Source: Phycisphaerae bacterium (lineage in GTDB: Bacteria; Planctomycetota; Phycisphaerae; UBA1845). Taken from it: a DNA stretch of 56,780 nucleotides. A program made the position numbers and the translations under genes. The notes below the pieces were generated by a model. The model saw nothing but the letters and a program-made list of their open reading frames with translations, ran no database searches and was not told the origin of the DNA. The first letter of the stretch is position 1. Each line of letters begins with the position of its first letter. The stretch is from NCBI GenBank assembly GCA_024102815.1, contig JAGFJJ010000015.1:1-56780 (forward strand). Reading direction: 5' to 3'. Of the stretch, positions 26,349 to 35,744 are shown piece after piece.

Positions 26349-28378
26349 GTTTTCTGAACCCCTGGGCCATCGCCATCGCCGCCGGTCTTACGGTGCCCCC
26401 GTTGGTTGCGCTGTACTTTCTCAAGCTGCGTCGGCAGGCGCGGCTGGTGCCTACAACGCTGCTCTGGAAGAAGGCGATCGAGGACCTGCACGTCAACGCG
26501 CCGTTTCAGCGGCTGCGGGCGAGTCTGCTGCTTTTTCTCCAGTTGCTGGCGCTGGCCCTGGCGGCGCTGGCGCTGGGGCAGCCAATGTTTCAGACGGCCG
26601 AGCGTCATGACGAAACGCTTATTCTCCTGGTCGACCAGTCGGCGTCGATGAACGTGATGGAATCGGACGGACGAACGCGGCTGGACCGCGCCAAGGAGCA
26701 GGCGAAGCGCTGCATCGACAATCTCGGTCGCAACGGCCGGGCGATGGTGATTGCCTTCTGCGATCGCGCCATCGTTGTGGCGCCGTTCGACAACGACCGC
26801 GCAGCACTCAAGCGACATATCGACTCCATCGAGCAGACCGACAGCGGCACGCGGCTGAGCGAGGCGATCAGCCTGGCGGAGGCCTATGCCCAGAACATCA
26901 TCATCGGAGGAACGGAGTCGGGGACGGACATTCCGCCGGAGCGGATGGAGTCACCCGCGACGGTGTTCCTTTTCACCGACGGGCGCGTCGAGGACGCCGG
27001 CGACGTGACGCTCCAGCAATTCGACTTGTCCAAGTTGCGTGTGACGAACGTCGCCGAGCGCCAGGACAACGTGGGAATCATGTCGATGAACGCCCGGCGG
27101 AACTATGAGTCTCCGCAGATTCTCGAAGTTGCCGCTTCCGTGAAGAACTTCGGCCCGAAGTCGGTTACCGTGGACGCCGACTTGTACATCGACGGTCAGA
27201 ACGTGGACGTGAAGTCCTTGCAGTTGGAGTCCGCCCGCACGGTGGACGGGTCGGTGGGAGTAGGAGAATCCACCGCCGACGAGGGAATGGACCGCAGTGT
27301 CGCCGTCGTCGCTTTCGACGATCTTGAGTACGAAGGGGGCGGCGTCGTTGAGGTCCAGCTCCGCGTGGATGACGGTCTGGCCGTAGATGATCGTGCCTGG
27401 GCGGTGGTCGATCCTCCGCGCCGCGCGTCCGTGCTGTTGGTCGACGACGGCAACGAAATGCTCGCCCGCGCCTTGCGCGTGCTCAATATCCGCTTTGCGG
27501 AGATGACGCCGGACGAATACGAGTCGGCGCCGGGGGAAACGCTGGCCGATGGTGATCGCAGCCGCTTTGATCTCGTCGTGATGGATCGACACTCCACGGC
27601 GCGCTTGCCCCGCGGCAATTACTTCTTCTGGGGCGGGATCCCGATTATTGAGGGCGTACGGGCTGAGGGCAAGGTCACCGATGAGTATATTTTCAATTGG
27701 GATGAAACGCATCCCATGCTGCGCCACGTAGCGGTCGATTCGCTGGAGGTGGGAGAGTGGACGCGCCTAAAGCTTCCGCCGGAGACCCTGAATCTGATCG
27801 AGGGGCCCTCCACCCCCGTATTGAGCTACTTCACGCGCGAGGGCAGCCAGTTCCTGATCAGTGCGTTCAGCCTGATCGCCGAAGATGAGACGGGCCGGCC
27901 GGTGTACAACACCTACTGGGGGGCGACGACCGACTTTGTCGTCTTCATGTATAATGCCGTCAGCCAGCTTTCCGGGGCGCTAGTCGCCACCGCCGACCGC
28001 AGCCTGCGCCCAGGCCAGCCCGCGAGTCTTCCCGTGCCGCCTCGAACGGACGAGGTGCGAATCCTCCGGCCGGACAGGACGATTGATCCGATTCCGGCGG
28101 GCAGCTACGGAATGGTCTATTATGCGCGGACGCGCAGCGCCGGCATCTATCAGATGGAGCCGGGTTTGCCCGGGGCCGATCAGTTCGCAGTTAATCTGTT
28201 CAACGAGATCGAGAGTGACATCAGCCCGGCGCCAAGCGTGACCATCGGAGCGGGGCGACTGTCAGCGAGCGCGTCAGAGGTCGTCGTCAACCGCCCGGCT
28301 TGGCGGTATTTGCTGCTCGGTTTGCTGCTGCTCATCCTGTTGGAATGGGTGGTCTACAACAGGCGAATCTTCGTATAG
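26345..28378 (+). CDS. BatA and vWA domain membrane protein
   Basis: This is 677 residues starting at the GTG at 26345 that overlaps the DUF58 stop. FLNPWAIAIAAGLTVPPLVA plus LYFLKLRRQ is the BatA N-terminal helix, and a second helix is at about 60-80. The vWA domain (about 90-230) has the MIDAS DQSASM with LFTDGR. A long beta-rich middle follows, and a last membrane helix WRYLLLGLLLLILLEWVVYN ends the protein. It partners DUF58 proteins. It runs to a short convergent gap with the CvpA-like gene. Confidence 0.92.
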   Translation: MSFLNPWAIAIAAGLTVPPLVALYFLKLRRQARLVPTTLLWKKAIEDLHVNAPFQRLRASLLLFLQLLALALAALALGQPMFQTAERHDETLILLVDQSASMNVMESDGRTRLDRAKEQAKRCIDNLGRNGRAMVIAFCDRAIVVAPFDNDRAALKRHIDSIEQTDSGTRLSEAISLAEAYAQNIIIGGTESGTDIPPERMESPATVFLFTDGRVEDAGDVTLQQFDLSKLRVTNVAERQDNVGIMSMNARRNYESPQILEVAASVKNFGPKSVTVDADLYIDGQNVDVKSLQLESARTVDGSVGVGESTADEGMDRSVAVVAFDDLEYEGGGVVEVQLRVDDGLAVDDRAWAVVDPPRRASVLLVDDGNEMLARALRVLNIRFAEMTPDEYESAPGETLADGDRSRFDLVVMDRHSTARLPRGNYFFWGGIPIIEGVRAEGKVTDEYIFNWDETHPMLRHVAVDSLEVGEWTRLKLPPETLNLIEGPSTPVLSYFTREGSQFLISAFSLIAEDETGRPVYNTYWGATTDFVVFMYNAVSQLSGALVATADRSLRPGQPASLPVPPRTDEVRILRPDRTIDPIPAGSYGMVYYARTRSAGIYQMEPGLPGADQFAVNLFNEIESDISPAPSVTIGAGRLSASASEVVVNRPAWRYLLLGLLLLILLEWVVYNRRIFV

Positions 28379-28391
28379 AGGGCCGGCCGGA

Positions 28392-30245
28392 CTATTCGGG
28401 CGCGACAATGTTCTCGCCGGAGAGGTCCTCTCGCCGCGAAGCCGAGCCTCCCGTGCTGAAGGCCGTGATCTTGACGCCGGGATCGACGAGGAACAGCAAT
28501 ACGAGCTGATAGTCGCCGGTCAGGTGACTGTCCTGAATCTCCTGGAACGGGCCGATACCGCCAATCGACCCTCGGACTTCCGGGAAGTACTGAATCTCAA
28601 AGTACCGCTTTCCGTTGACATCGGCGATGGCATACTTGCCGACCATTTCGTAACGATTGCCTCGATCGTCCTCGACGGTGAAGTTCTGGACGGTGGACGT
28701 GACTGATTCGAGAGCCCGCCCCAATCCGCTGCGGGCGCGCAGCCGCTCCGTGGGCAATTGCAGCAGGCGCTTATCACTCGGCACGTTGAACCGGCTGATC
28801 TCCCGATCGTTGCCCGATTCCTGCGCTGCTACGTCGCCGAAGACGACTCCCTGGACCAGCTTTCCTCGGGAAACATCAAGGTCCTTGACCGATCGGTAGG
28901 ACTTGATGGGGAACGGCAGATCCTCTGAGAAAAACGCGGCGGCTTCGATCGCGGTTGCGCCGCGCACCCGTCCACCGGTCGTACTGCTTTCGCTCGCATC
29001 CGTTGTGCGCCGGCGGCGACGCGAATCACCTTCCGGAGTGCCGGTGTCGCCCGCGGAGCTGGCACCCTCCGATGGTGCGGCTGAACCGGTCGGCGCTTCA
29101 GGAGCCGTTTCTACTCCGGGTTTGGGACCGCTTGAAGCCTTGGAGAAAGACACCGGAGCCCGCGCCCCGCGCTTGTATTCGAGAAACGTCGGTCGGAACC
29201 CTGCAGGAACCTCGAATAGGACCTCGACCTCGTTCGGAACATCGTTACGGGGTTCCATGGGATCGTTGACCACCGTCCACATGCCCCAGCGCGTCTGGCG
29301 CGTGCGAATGTGCCGATTCATTGTCTGCGACGCATCTTCCTGCTGAATGCCGATCGGGAAGTACTGCACAGGCGTGTCCGTACTCGTATCGGTTCCGACA
29401 AGGCGGAACTGACGAAGCGTAAAAACGTGCGACCTGCGCTGGTCCCGGGCTTCATTCGACAGGCGGACGCGGATCGCGTGGAACTCGTGACCCGGTTCCG
29501 GGGGCTTCGCTTCGAACTTGGCGGGTTCCTCCGTGCGGCCTACCCGCTGCGGTGGCGTGTAGTCGTAGACGAACGAGACGGGCTCGTTGCGCACAATGGA
29601 AATCGACCCTGGTGGGGCGTAGCGGGACACCTCGCGATGCGCGGCATTGACCCACCCGCTCGCAGTAACGAGGTCGGGCTCATCGACCGCCAGCAAGCGA
29701 TCGCCGCTGAAGACACCTGCGGACATCAACGCGCCGACGCCGACCGCAAATCGATCAGGCGTTAACCAGATTTCCGATTGGGCGGTGACTGCTGGAGGCT
29801 TCGGTTCAGGCCCTCCCTCGGCTTTCTCCTTGCTGGGGAGTGGAATGCGCTCGAAACCGATGATCGACCCGTCAAAGGGCAGGTTCTGGAGGCAGAACGC
29901 GAGCATGCCTGTCACGATGAGTCCGGTGACCAACCCGCAGATACCTCCACCAATTCGATCGATCATGCCAAGCAGCAGCGGCGAGCGGCGGATGAGCTGC
30001 GCCGCAACCGTGTGGAGGATGCTCAGCGGGACTCCGAAGAGCAGCGCAGCCGAGATCGCGTAGGCGTAGTCTGGCAGCAGATAGGGCGCCACCCAATGCT
30101 GGGCGACCCACTCGTACGTGCCCAGCGAGAGCGCCGCGGAGCAAATGGCGAATACGGCCATCAGCAGCGCGCTGAACATTCCCTGATTCGCCTGGAACAG
30201 CGTTACGGCGAAGATCAGGACGACAATGATGGCTGAAAAAATCAT
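28392..30245 (-). CDS. CvpA-like membrane protein with large C-terminal domain
   Basis: This is 617 residues. The first 125 form four membrane helices in the CvpA pattern, including MIDRIGGGICGLVTGLIVTG. The remaining 490 residues are soluble, with a low-complexity Pro/Ser/Glu-rich linker (about 375-425) and two beta-rich parts. CvpA itself is about 160 residues, so the C-terminal extension is unusual. It starts 13 nt after the stop of the PilB-like gene, suggesting one transcript from pilT. Function unknown. Confidence 0.75.
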   Translation of the reverse strand: MIFSAIIVVLIFAVTLFQANQGMFSALLMAVFAICSAALSLGTYEWVAQHWVAPYLLPDYAYAISAALLFGVPLSILHTVAAQLIRRSPLLLGMIDRIGGGICGLVTGLIVTGMLAFCLQNLPFDGSIIGFERIPLPSKEKAEGGPEPKPPAVTAQSEIWLTPDRFAVGVGALMSAGVFSGDRLLAVDEPDLVTASGWVNAAHREVSRYAPPGSISIVRNEPVSFVYDYTPPQRVGRTEEPAKFEAKPPEPGHEFHAIRVRLSNEARDQRRSHVFTLRQFRLVGTDTSTDTPVQYFPIGIQQEDASQTMNRHIRTRQTRWGMWTVVNDPMEPRNDVPNEVEVLFEVPAGFRPTFLEYKRGARAPVSFSKASSGPKPGVETAPEAPTGSAAPSEGASSAGDTGTPEGDSRRRRRTTDASESSTTGGRVRGATAIEAAAFFSEDLPFPIKSYRSVKDLDVSRGKLVQGVVFGDVAAQESGNDREISRFNVPSDKRLLQLPTERLRARSGLGRALESVTSTVQNFTVEDDRGNRYEMVGKYAIADVNGKRYFEIQYFPEVRGSIGGIGPFQEIQDSHLTGDYQLVLLFLVDPGVKITAFSTGGSASRREDLSGENIVAPE

Positions 30246-30258
30246 GACTGAACCCGCT

Positions 30259-31935
30259 CTACTTGTCCGCGCTCCGCAGGACGCGGAGGATTTCGTTCAT
30301 GCTCGTTGTGCCGTCGATGACCTTGAGCAGGCCTTCCTCCTGCAGGTAGTACATCTTGTTCTTGCGGCACTGGGCCTTGATCTTATTGATCGGTGCACCC
30401 TGGGCGATGAGACCTGCCACGGCGTCGTCAACGATCATCAACTCGAAAATGCCGGTCCGCCCGCGATAGCCCGTCCCCTGGCAGTTCTGGCAGACGATCT
30501 CGACGCCCTTTCGATCGACCTTGGGCTCCGTGGGAGGGCGGTAGAAGCGCTCGATTTTCTCCGCGGGCAGGTTGAGCTTCTTCAGCGTCGCCTCGTCGGG
30601 CTGGAATGCTTCCCGGCATTCCGTGCAGAGCGTACGAACCAGACGCTCGGCGATTACACCCTTCAGTGCCTTGGCCACCAGACCCGGGTTCTCCACGAAC
30701 TTGATGAGCTTCTCCAAGGCGTCGCCCGTGTCCTTGGCGGACAGGCCCATGTAGACCTTGCGATCTTCCGCGGCGGCCCGCGCGGCGAGCATGGCCGTCT
30801 CCCGGTCCTCGCATTCGCCCACCAGGATGATGTCCGGTTCGCGACGGAGGATCGTCTGGAGCATGCGGGCGTAGTTCACGTCGGTATTCGCCCCGTCGAA
30901 TCTCTGTTGCGTGATATTGTCCAATTCGAGCAGGGGACGTCGTTCGAGCGTGTGGATATTGTGCATGTAGGCGTCGTGGCTGCGGAGCACGGCGTACTGC
31001 GTCATGGTCATGCCATGTTCCGGCGGCGCAGCGACGATGAACAAACCCGTCGGCTTGGCCAGTATGTCCTTCCGAATGGACTCCAGCCGAGCAGCCGCCA
31101 GACCCAGTTCGTGAAGGCGAAGAAGCTTCTCGTGCGACTGGACGCGCAGCTGCATTCGCTCTCCGACGGTGGTGCCCGACGTCTTCACCTCCGTCTTGCC
31201 CACGTCCCCTTCGTGGCTCAACAGCGCAGCCTCGATCGTGCCGCTCTGCGGCCTGCGGATCTCCTCGGCGTTCAGTCCCGCAATTTGCTTCAGGTAACGA
31301 ATGATCTGCTCCGCGTCGCCCGACGGTATGCCGTCCGGCTTTTCGGAGACGACCCCGTCCACCTTGTAGACCAGCCGATATTTTTCCTTGCCGGGGATGA
31401 GATCGACCATCGACGCCCGGCGCCAGAGCACTTCGTAAAGAAGGTCCTGCACCTTGTCGAAGACGGCACCGGTCTCGGCGTCTTCCGGCATTCCCACGAA
31501 TTTCCCGCTGCTGTCGGAAATCTGGATGCGCATGCCCTTCGTGCTGGCCGCCGCCTTCTTCCGCTCACCGCCCATGAGCCGCTTGACGTGCGCCGCAGTC
31601 AGCACGCGCGCCGCCGGCACTACACGGCCGTTGCGGTGGATGACATACGCCATGAGCGCCCCCCCGGCGATCAGCAGCCAGGAGAACAGCCCACCAAGAA
31701 ACAGCCATCCTCGCCAGGGCGGTACGAGGAGCACGATGAACCCCACGAAACCGCCGGAGATGACAATCAGGTTCCAGTGTTCGCGACGCGTCTTGACCAC
31801 GTCGGTGTCACGATCCACCCACTGCACCGCCATGCCCCAGAGAACCACCAGGATCATGACGATGGCGATCTTGATGGGGTTGACGTAGATGGTCGTATCG
31901 ACGGCAGCCAGTGTCGCAAGGTGATTCATGTGCAT
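30259..31935 (-). CDS. PilB/GspE-like protein with membrane N-terminus and lost ATPase residues
   Basis: This is 558 residues. Residues 15-100 hold three membrane helices, not normal for PilB/GspE. Residues 155-555 follow the GspE fold: ATVNYARMLQ-like core, REPDIILVGECEDRETAMLA (Walker B, 365-385), and zinc cysteines CTEC (437-440) and CQNCQGTGYRGRTGIFELM (482-500). The Walker A loop is APPEHGMT (303-310) where GPTGSGKT is expected, so the ATP-binding Lys is a Met. The His box reads MGLSAKDTGDA, without its His. It is probably a non-catalytic membrane adaptor, possibly pairing with the PilT encoded upstream. Confidence 0.85.
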   Translation of the reverse strand: MHMNHLATLAAVDTTIYVNPIKIAIVMILVVLWGMAVQWVDRDTDVVKTRREHWNLIVISGGFVGFIVLLVPPWRGWLFLGGLFSWLLIAGGALMAYVIHRNGRVVPAARVLTAAHVKRLMGGERKKAAASTKGMRIQISDSSGKFVGMPEDAETGAVFDKVQDLLYEVLWRRASMVDLIPGKEKYRLVYKVDGVVSEKPDGIPSGDAEQIIRYLKQIAGLNAEEIRRPQSGTIEAALLSHEGDVGKTEVKTSGTTVGERMQLRVQSHEKLLRLHELGLAAARLESIRKDILAKPTGLFIVAAPPEHGMTMTQYAVLRSHDAYMHNIHTLERRPLLELDNITQQRFDGANTDVNYARMLQTILRREPDIILVGECEDRETAMLAARAAAEDRKVYMGLSAKDTGDALEKLIKFVENPGLVAKALKGVIAERLVRTLCTECREAFQPDEATLKKLNLPAEKIERFYRPPTEPKVDRKGVEIVCQNCQGTGYRGRTGIFELMIVDDAVAGLIAQGAPINKIKAQCRKNKMYYLQEEGLLKVIDGTTSMNEILRVLRSADK

Positions 31936-31996
31936 GGCGTGGTCAGGGCCTTTATATCTTCGTGGCGCTGGCAGGAAAGCGCGCCATCGGCCGCGC

Positions 31997-33220
31997 CTAG
32001 CCGATAATGCCTCCCCCGATCACCGAGATGCCCTTGAAGCGCATCTTCAGTTCGTCCGGGTTGGGAGCGGCGGTGTACGCCGTCTTGGCCGAAATCAACT
32101 CGGCCTCCGTCAGGCGACGCAACGACTCCGTAAAGTCGATCATACCTTCATGGTACGAGTTGCGGATCACGGCGCCAATTTCGTTCTCCCGCTCCTCCGC
32201 GATCAGCTTGCGGATCGTACCGTTCATCAGCATGATTTCACAGCAGGGTACGCGCGGGATGTCCGCACGCAAGCCGGGCAGCAGCTTCAGGCACACGATC
32301 GCCTGGAGGTTGAACACCAGCGATGTGCGGACCTGGGAACGGGACTCCTCGGGAAACAGGTCCAGAATGCGGCTGATGGTCGCACCGGTACTGGAGGAGT
32401 GAATCGTTCCCATGACCAGGTGGCCGGTTTCCGCCGCGGCCAAAGCCGCTCCCACGGTTTCCTCGTCCCGCATTTCGCCGATCAGAATGACGTCGGGGTC
32501 CTCCCGCATCATGTCTTTGAGGGCGTCATGGAAATCCGGAACGTCCAGCCCGACCTCGCGTTGGTTCACGAATGCCTTCTTGTCGTTGTAGAGGAACTCG
32601 ATGGGATCCTCGATGGTCATGATGTGGCAGGCCCGGGTCCGGTTGATCTGCTCGATGATGGCCGCGATGCTCGTGCTTTTGCCGCTGCCCGTGATTCCGG
32701 CGAACAAAATCAGCCCCTGGTGAAGCTGGGCCAGCTCGAGCAGCGACTCCGGGAGGTTCAACTCCTTCACGCTGAGGATGTCCTTGGGGACCCGGCGGGC
32801 GGCCAGTGACGTCTTCCCCCGCTGCCGGAAGATGTTAATCCGGAAGCGATCGCCACCGGTAAGCTGGTAGGCAAAATCCAGGGAGCCTTTCTTTCTGAAC
32901 AGCTCGACTTGCGCCTCGTCCATGATCTCAAAGACCAATGATTCGATATCCGCGCTGGCGAGGGACTTGGCGTCGACGTTTCGTATCACGCCTTGGATAC
33001 GGAATTTGGCGGGGGTCTCCGCTTTGAGGTGAAGGTCCGACGCCTTGTGCTTGGTCATCGCCCGAAAGTAGCGGTCAATCCGCGAATCGGGCCGCAAACC
33101 AGCCGCCGTAGCCTCGCCCACCGCCCCGTTGCCGTCGGGAGCGTCCGCCGGCTTCGCGGGTTCCGGCTCACCGCTGGTGGCGGAGGCAAGGGCTTCCAGG
33201 CTGGATGAATCTTCCTTCAA
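31997..33220 (-). CDS. PilT-family twitching/retraction ATPase
   Basis: This 407-residue hexameric ATPase has an acidic N-terminal extension of about 45 residues. Motifs are complete: Walker A GITGSGKS (175-182), Asp box TIEDPIEFLY, Walker B DPDVILIGEMRDEET, His box MGTIHSSSTGATISRI, and the PilT C-terminal signature IRKLIAEERENEI. It powers pilus retraction in the family. No pilC, pilM or major pilin gene is adjacent; a prepilin is encoded 8 kb to the right. It is upstream of the degenerate PilB-like gene. Confidence 0.92.
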   Translation of the reverse strand: MKEDSSSLEALASATSGEPEPAKPADAPDGNGAVGEATAAGLRPDSRIDRYFRAMTKHKASDLHLKAETPAKFRIQGVIRNVDAKSLASADIESLVFEIMDEAQVELFRKKGSLDFAYQLTGGDRFRINIFRQRGKTSLAARRVPKDILSVKELNLPESLLELAQLHQGLILFAGITGSGKSTSIAAIIEQINRTRACHIMTIEDPIEFLYNDKKAFVNQREVGLDVPDFHDALKDMMREDPDVILIGEMRDEETVGAALAAAETGHLVMGTIHSSSTGATISRILDLFPEESRSQVRTSLVFNLQAIVCLKLLPGLRADIPRVPCCEIMLMNGTIRKLIAEERENEIGAVIRNSYHEGMIDFTESLRRLTEAELISAKTAYTAAPNPDELKMRFKGISVIGGGIIG

Positions 33221-33356
33221 TACCCAACCTCTCAGGGTTGAATGGTGAGCCGTACGCGGCTTCTAACGCCGCGGTGTGCGACTTCGGGCGCCAAGGTCTG
33301 ATGGATCAGCAGTCGCGGATTCCGCCCGGCCCGGGGTGGGCATCCCGCGTGAATTC

Positions 33357-34100
33357 TTAGGCCACGGATCGCCCCCCGTCAATCCGAAGGACCTGCCCGG
33401 TGACAAAGTCCCCGCTTTCCACGAGAAACCGTGCCGCCCGGGAGATGTCCTCGGGCGTCCCCGTCCGGCCGATCGGGACCCGCGCGGCAAGCCGCTCGCG
33501 GAGGTCGGCACCATAGCTTTCTGGAAAAACGGCAATGCCAGGTGCGATCCCATTGACTCGTACATCCGGAGCCAGCGCCCGCGCCAGGGCCCGGGTGGCC
33601 GTCTCCAAGCCGCCCTTGGATACGCAATAGGCCAGATGATTCGACCAGGGTTTGGCCGTGCTGATGTCCAGGAGGTTGATGACAACACCGCCACCGGAGG
33701 CCTTGAGGTGCGGTACGGCTGCTCGGACCAGTCCGACGGGTGCAAGCAGATTCACGCGAAGCATCTGCTCCCAGAAGCCGACGTTCATCGATTCAAGTGT
33801 GTCAGGGAAATCCGTAGGAAAGATGCTGGCGTTGTTGACCAGAACATCGAGCCGGCCGGTGAGTCCGACGGCTTGGTGGACGAGCGGATCCCATTCGTCG
33901 GGCTTGGAAAGGTCCGCGCAAACTGCTTCGGCGCGGCGTCCCAAGGCCCGCACATCAGCCGCTGTCCCTTGCGCCTCGCTCGCTGAGCGATGATAATGAA
34001 CGAGCACATCGCAGCCGGATCGCGCCAGTTCCAATGCGATGGCCCTGCCGACGCGGCGTCCGGATCCGGTTACCAAGGCTGTCTTGCCTGCTGGATTCAA
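33357..34100 (-). CDS. Short-chain dehydrogenase/reductase (SDR)
   Basis: This 247-residue NAD(P)-dependent oxidoreductase shows the cofactor motif TALVTGSGRRVGRAIALELA, NNASIF, the catalytic Ser-Tyr-Lys set with LAYCVSKGGLETATRALA, and PGIAVFPE. The C-terminal VTGQVLRIDGGRS is typical. GR-R-V-GRAIA resembles pteridine-reductase/FolM-like SDRs more than FabG, but the substrate is not determined. The start is taken as the TTG at 34100, with GGGGAG upstream. The frame stays open upstream to 34484, overlapping another gene, and that extension is rejected. Confidence 0.85.
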   Translation of the reverse strand: MNPAGKTALVTGSGRRVGRAIALELARSGCDVLVHYHRSASEAQGTAADVRALGRRAEAVCADLSKPDEWDPLVHQAVGLTGRLDVLVNNASIFPTDFPDTLESMNVGFWEQMLRVNLLAPVGLVRAAVPHLKASGGGVVINLLDISTAKPWSNHLAYCVSKGGLETATRALARALAPDVRVNGIAPGIAVFPESYGADLRERLAARVPIGRTGTPEDISRAARFLVESGDFVTGQVLRIDGGRSVA

Positions 34101-34126
34101 TCGGACAACACTCCCCGCCAAGCAGA

Positions 34127-34564
34127 TTAGGTCTCGTCCTCGTCGTCCAATCTCGGCGCCCTGTGCTGCGACCAGATGTCCTCCAGCGGCGTGGGCGGAG
34201 CCCGTTTGTGATCCGCCAATTGCCGAAAACGCCGGGCCCCCCGGACGACCGCGTAGGTTCCCACAATGACGGCCAATAGCAGCAAGGCCGACCACATGAG
34301 GAGCCATTGGGCCGCCTGAATCGTGGTGACTTGGCGCGGCGAGGGCTCCGACGGAATGGACGGCTGCCCGGCCACGATTTCGGTCTCGTCCCGATCCGAA
34401 ATGCGGTATGCCCAGCTTGCCCAGGCGATGACGAGCAGGCCGACGCCGAGAACCAGGAAGAGCAGGCCGAATCGGGCCCGCCACTGTTCTGCGGGCTCGG
34501 CCGCTTCCAGACCCACCGCCACGTTACTTCCACCCCTTCCCCGCTCTCGGATCGGATCGGTCAT
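34127..34564 (-). CDS. Two-helix membrane protein, hypothetical
   Basis: This is 145 residues with two membrane helices ([20 protein letters not shown] and [20 protein letters not shown]) and polar ends. The family is not recognised. It overlaps the upstream dnaJ-like gene by 41 nt and is followed 26 nt later by the SDR gene, so it belongs to a minus-strand operon. Confidence 0.7.
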   Translation of the reverse strand: MTDPIRERGRGGSNVAVGLEAAEPAEQWRARFGLLFLVLGVGLLVIAWASWAYRISDRDETEIVAGQPSIPSEPSPRQVTTIQAAQWLLMWSALLLLAVIVGTYAVVRGARRFRQLADHKRAPPTPLEDIWSQHRAPRLDDEDET

Positions 34565-35492
34565 GTTCTTTCAGTTTCTGCATGAGCTTCCGGATCTCGG
34601 GATCCGAAGAGGACGGTGCGACGATACGAATCGAGAGGTACTGATCACCACGCTCGCCCGTCTTCCTTGGGACGCCTCTCCCTTTGAGTCGCAGCTTCGT
34701 TCCGCCGGAGGTGCCGGGCGGAATGGTCACCGTCGTCGGCCCGTCGATGGTGGGAACTTCGATCTTGGCGCCCAGCGCCGCCTCCGCGAACGAGATTGGC
34801 GTTTCCAGGTGGATATCTGTGCCTCGCCGGTCGAAAAACGGATGCGGCTGAACATGGCAAACCAGCATCAGGTCGCCGGATTCTCCCCCGGATGATCCTC
34901 CGTGCCCGCGTACTCGTATCTTCTGGCCGTCCTCAACGCCCGCCGGAACGCGTACGTCAATTGTCTCCGCGCGACCGTTGTCCGGCCTTTGGAGCCGTAG
35001 TGTCAGGGTGGCGCCGTGCACGGCTTGATCGAACGTCAACGTGACGCCCTGTTCGATGTCGGGCCCGCGCGGTGCAGGCCGGCGAATGCGGGTCCGTGTG
35101 CGGCCTCCGCGCCGTCGGGTCCCGAAGAGCTCTTCGAAGATGCTCGACGGACCCGATCCCGTGCCGCCAATTGCGGAAAACAGATCCTCTAAGTCCTCCT
35201 GGCGGACCTCATGCCCGGGGCCCCACTGGTACACGCGTTGGCCGCCGGGCTTGGTCTGCCACTGGCCCACACCGACTTCGCCGAAGCGGTCGTACTCCTC
35301 GCGTTTCTTCGCGTCGCTGAGCACGCTGTAGGCCTGCTGGACCTCTTTGAACTTCTCTTCAGCCGACGGATCGTTCGGGTTACGATCGGGATGATACTTC
35401 TTGGCGAGCTCGCGATAGGACCGCTTGATCGCTTCCTTGGAGGCGGATTTCGGTACGCCGAGTACTTCGTAATAGTCGCGTTTGGGCGCCAT
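34524..35492 (-). CDS. CbpA-type DnaJ-domain co-chaperone
   Basis: This is 322 residues. The J domain is at 1-70 with HPD at 34-36. A Gly-rich/basic linker ([16 protein letters not shown]) and two beta-sandwich substrate domains follow; the zinc-finger cluster of DnaJ is missing, as in CbpA. It stimulates a DnaK ATPase and binds unfolded chains. It is the first gene of the run with the two-helix membrane protein and the SDR. No dnaK or grpE in the window. Confidence 0.9.
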   Translation of the reverse strand: MAPKRDYYEVLGVPKSASKEAIKRSYRELAKKYHPDRNPNDPSAEEKFKEVQQAYSVLSDAKKREEYDRFGEVGVGQWQTKPGGQRVYQWGPGHEVRQEDLEDLFSAIGGTGSGPSSIFEELFGTRRRGGRTRTRIRRPAPRGPDIEQGVTLTFDQAVHGATLTLRLQRPDNGRAETIDVRVPAGVEDGQKIRVRGHGGSSGGESGDLMLVCHVQPHPFFDRRGTDIHLETPISFAEAALGAKIEVPTIDGPTTVTIPPGTSGGTKLRLKGRGVPRKTGERGDQYLSIRIVAPSSSDPEIRKLMQKLKEHDRSDPRAGKGWK

Positions 35493-35744
35493 GGAATCTC
35501 ACTACAGGGAATCCCTCTACAGTATAGACCGCTGCGAAGAGGTCGCAACGAATCTGCGAGCCGTGCGTCAGCCCGCGACCGTGTAACGTGGGATTAACAT
35601 GACAGGGCCCGCGCGGGGCCTGTTGGCGAGTCCCGCCGCAATGCGTTAGGATCGCGAGCTTCCATCGGGGCCAACCCCATTTTCGTTGCCCGCGGTCTGC
35701 GTCGCAGGCGCAACTACTCAAGCGAGATCGATAGGAGATACGGC

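Noticed and set aside
30226..32007. Plus-strand open frame of about 593 codons
   Set aside because: It is antisense to the PilB-like gene, which has clear family motifs.
33357..34484. SDR gene starting at the upstream ATG at 34484
   Set aside because: The first 128 residues have no SDR similarity and overlap the two-helix membrane protein gene; the TTG at 34100 gives the normal SDR length.
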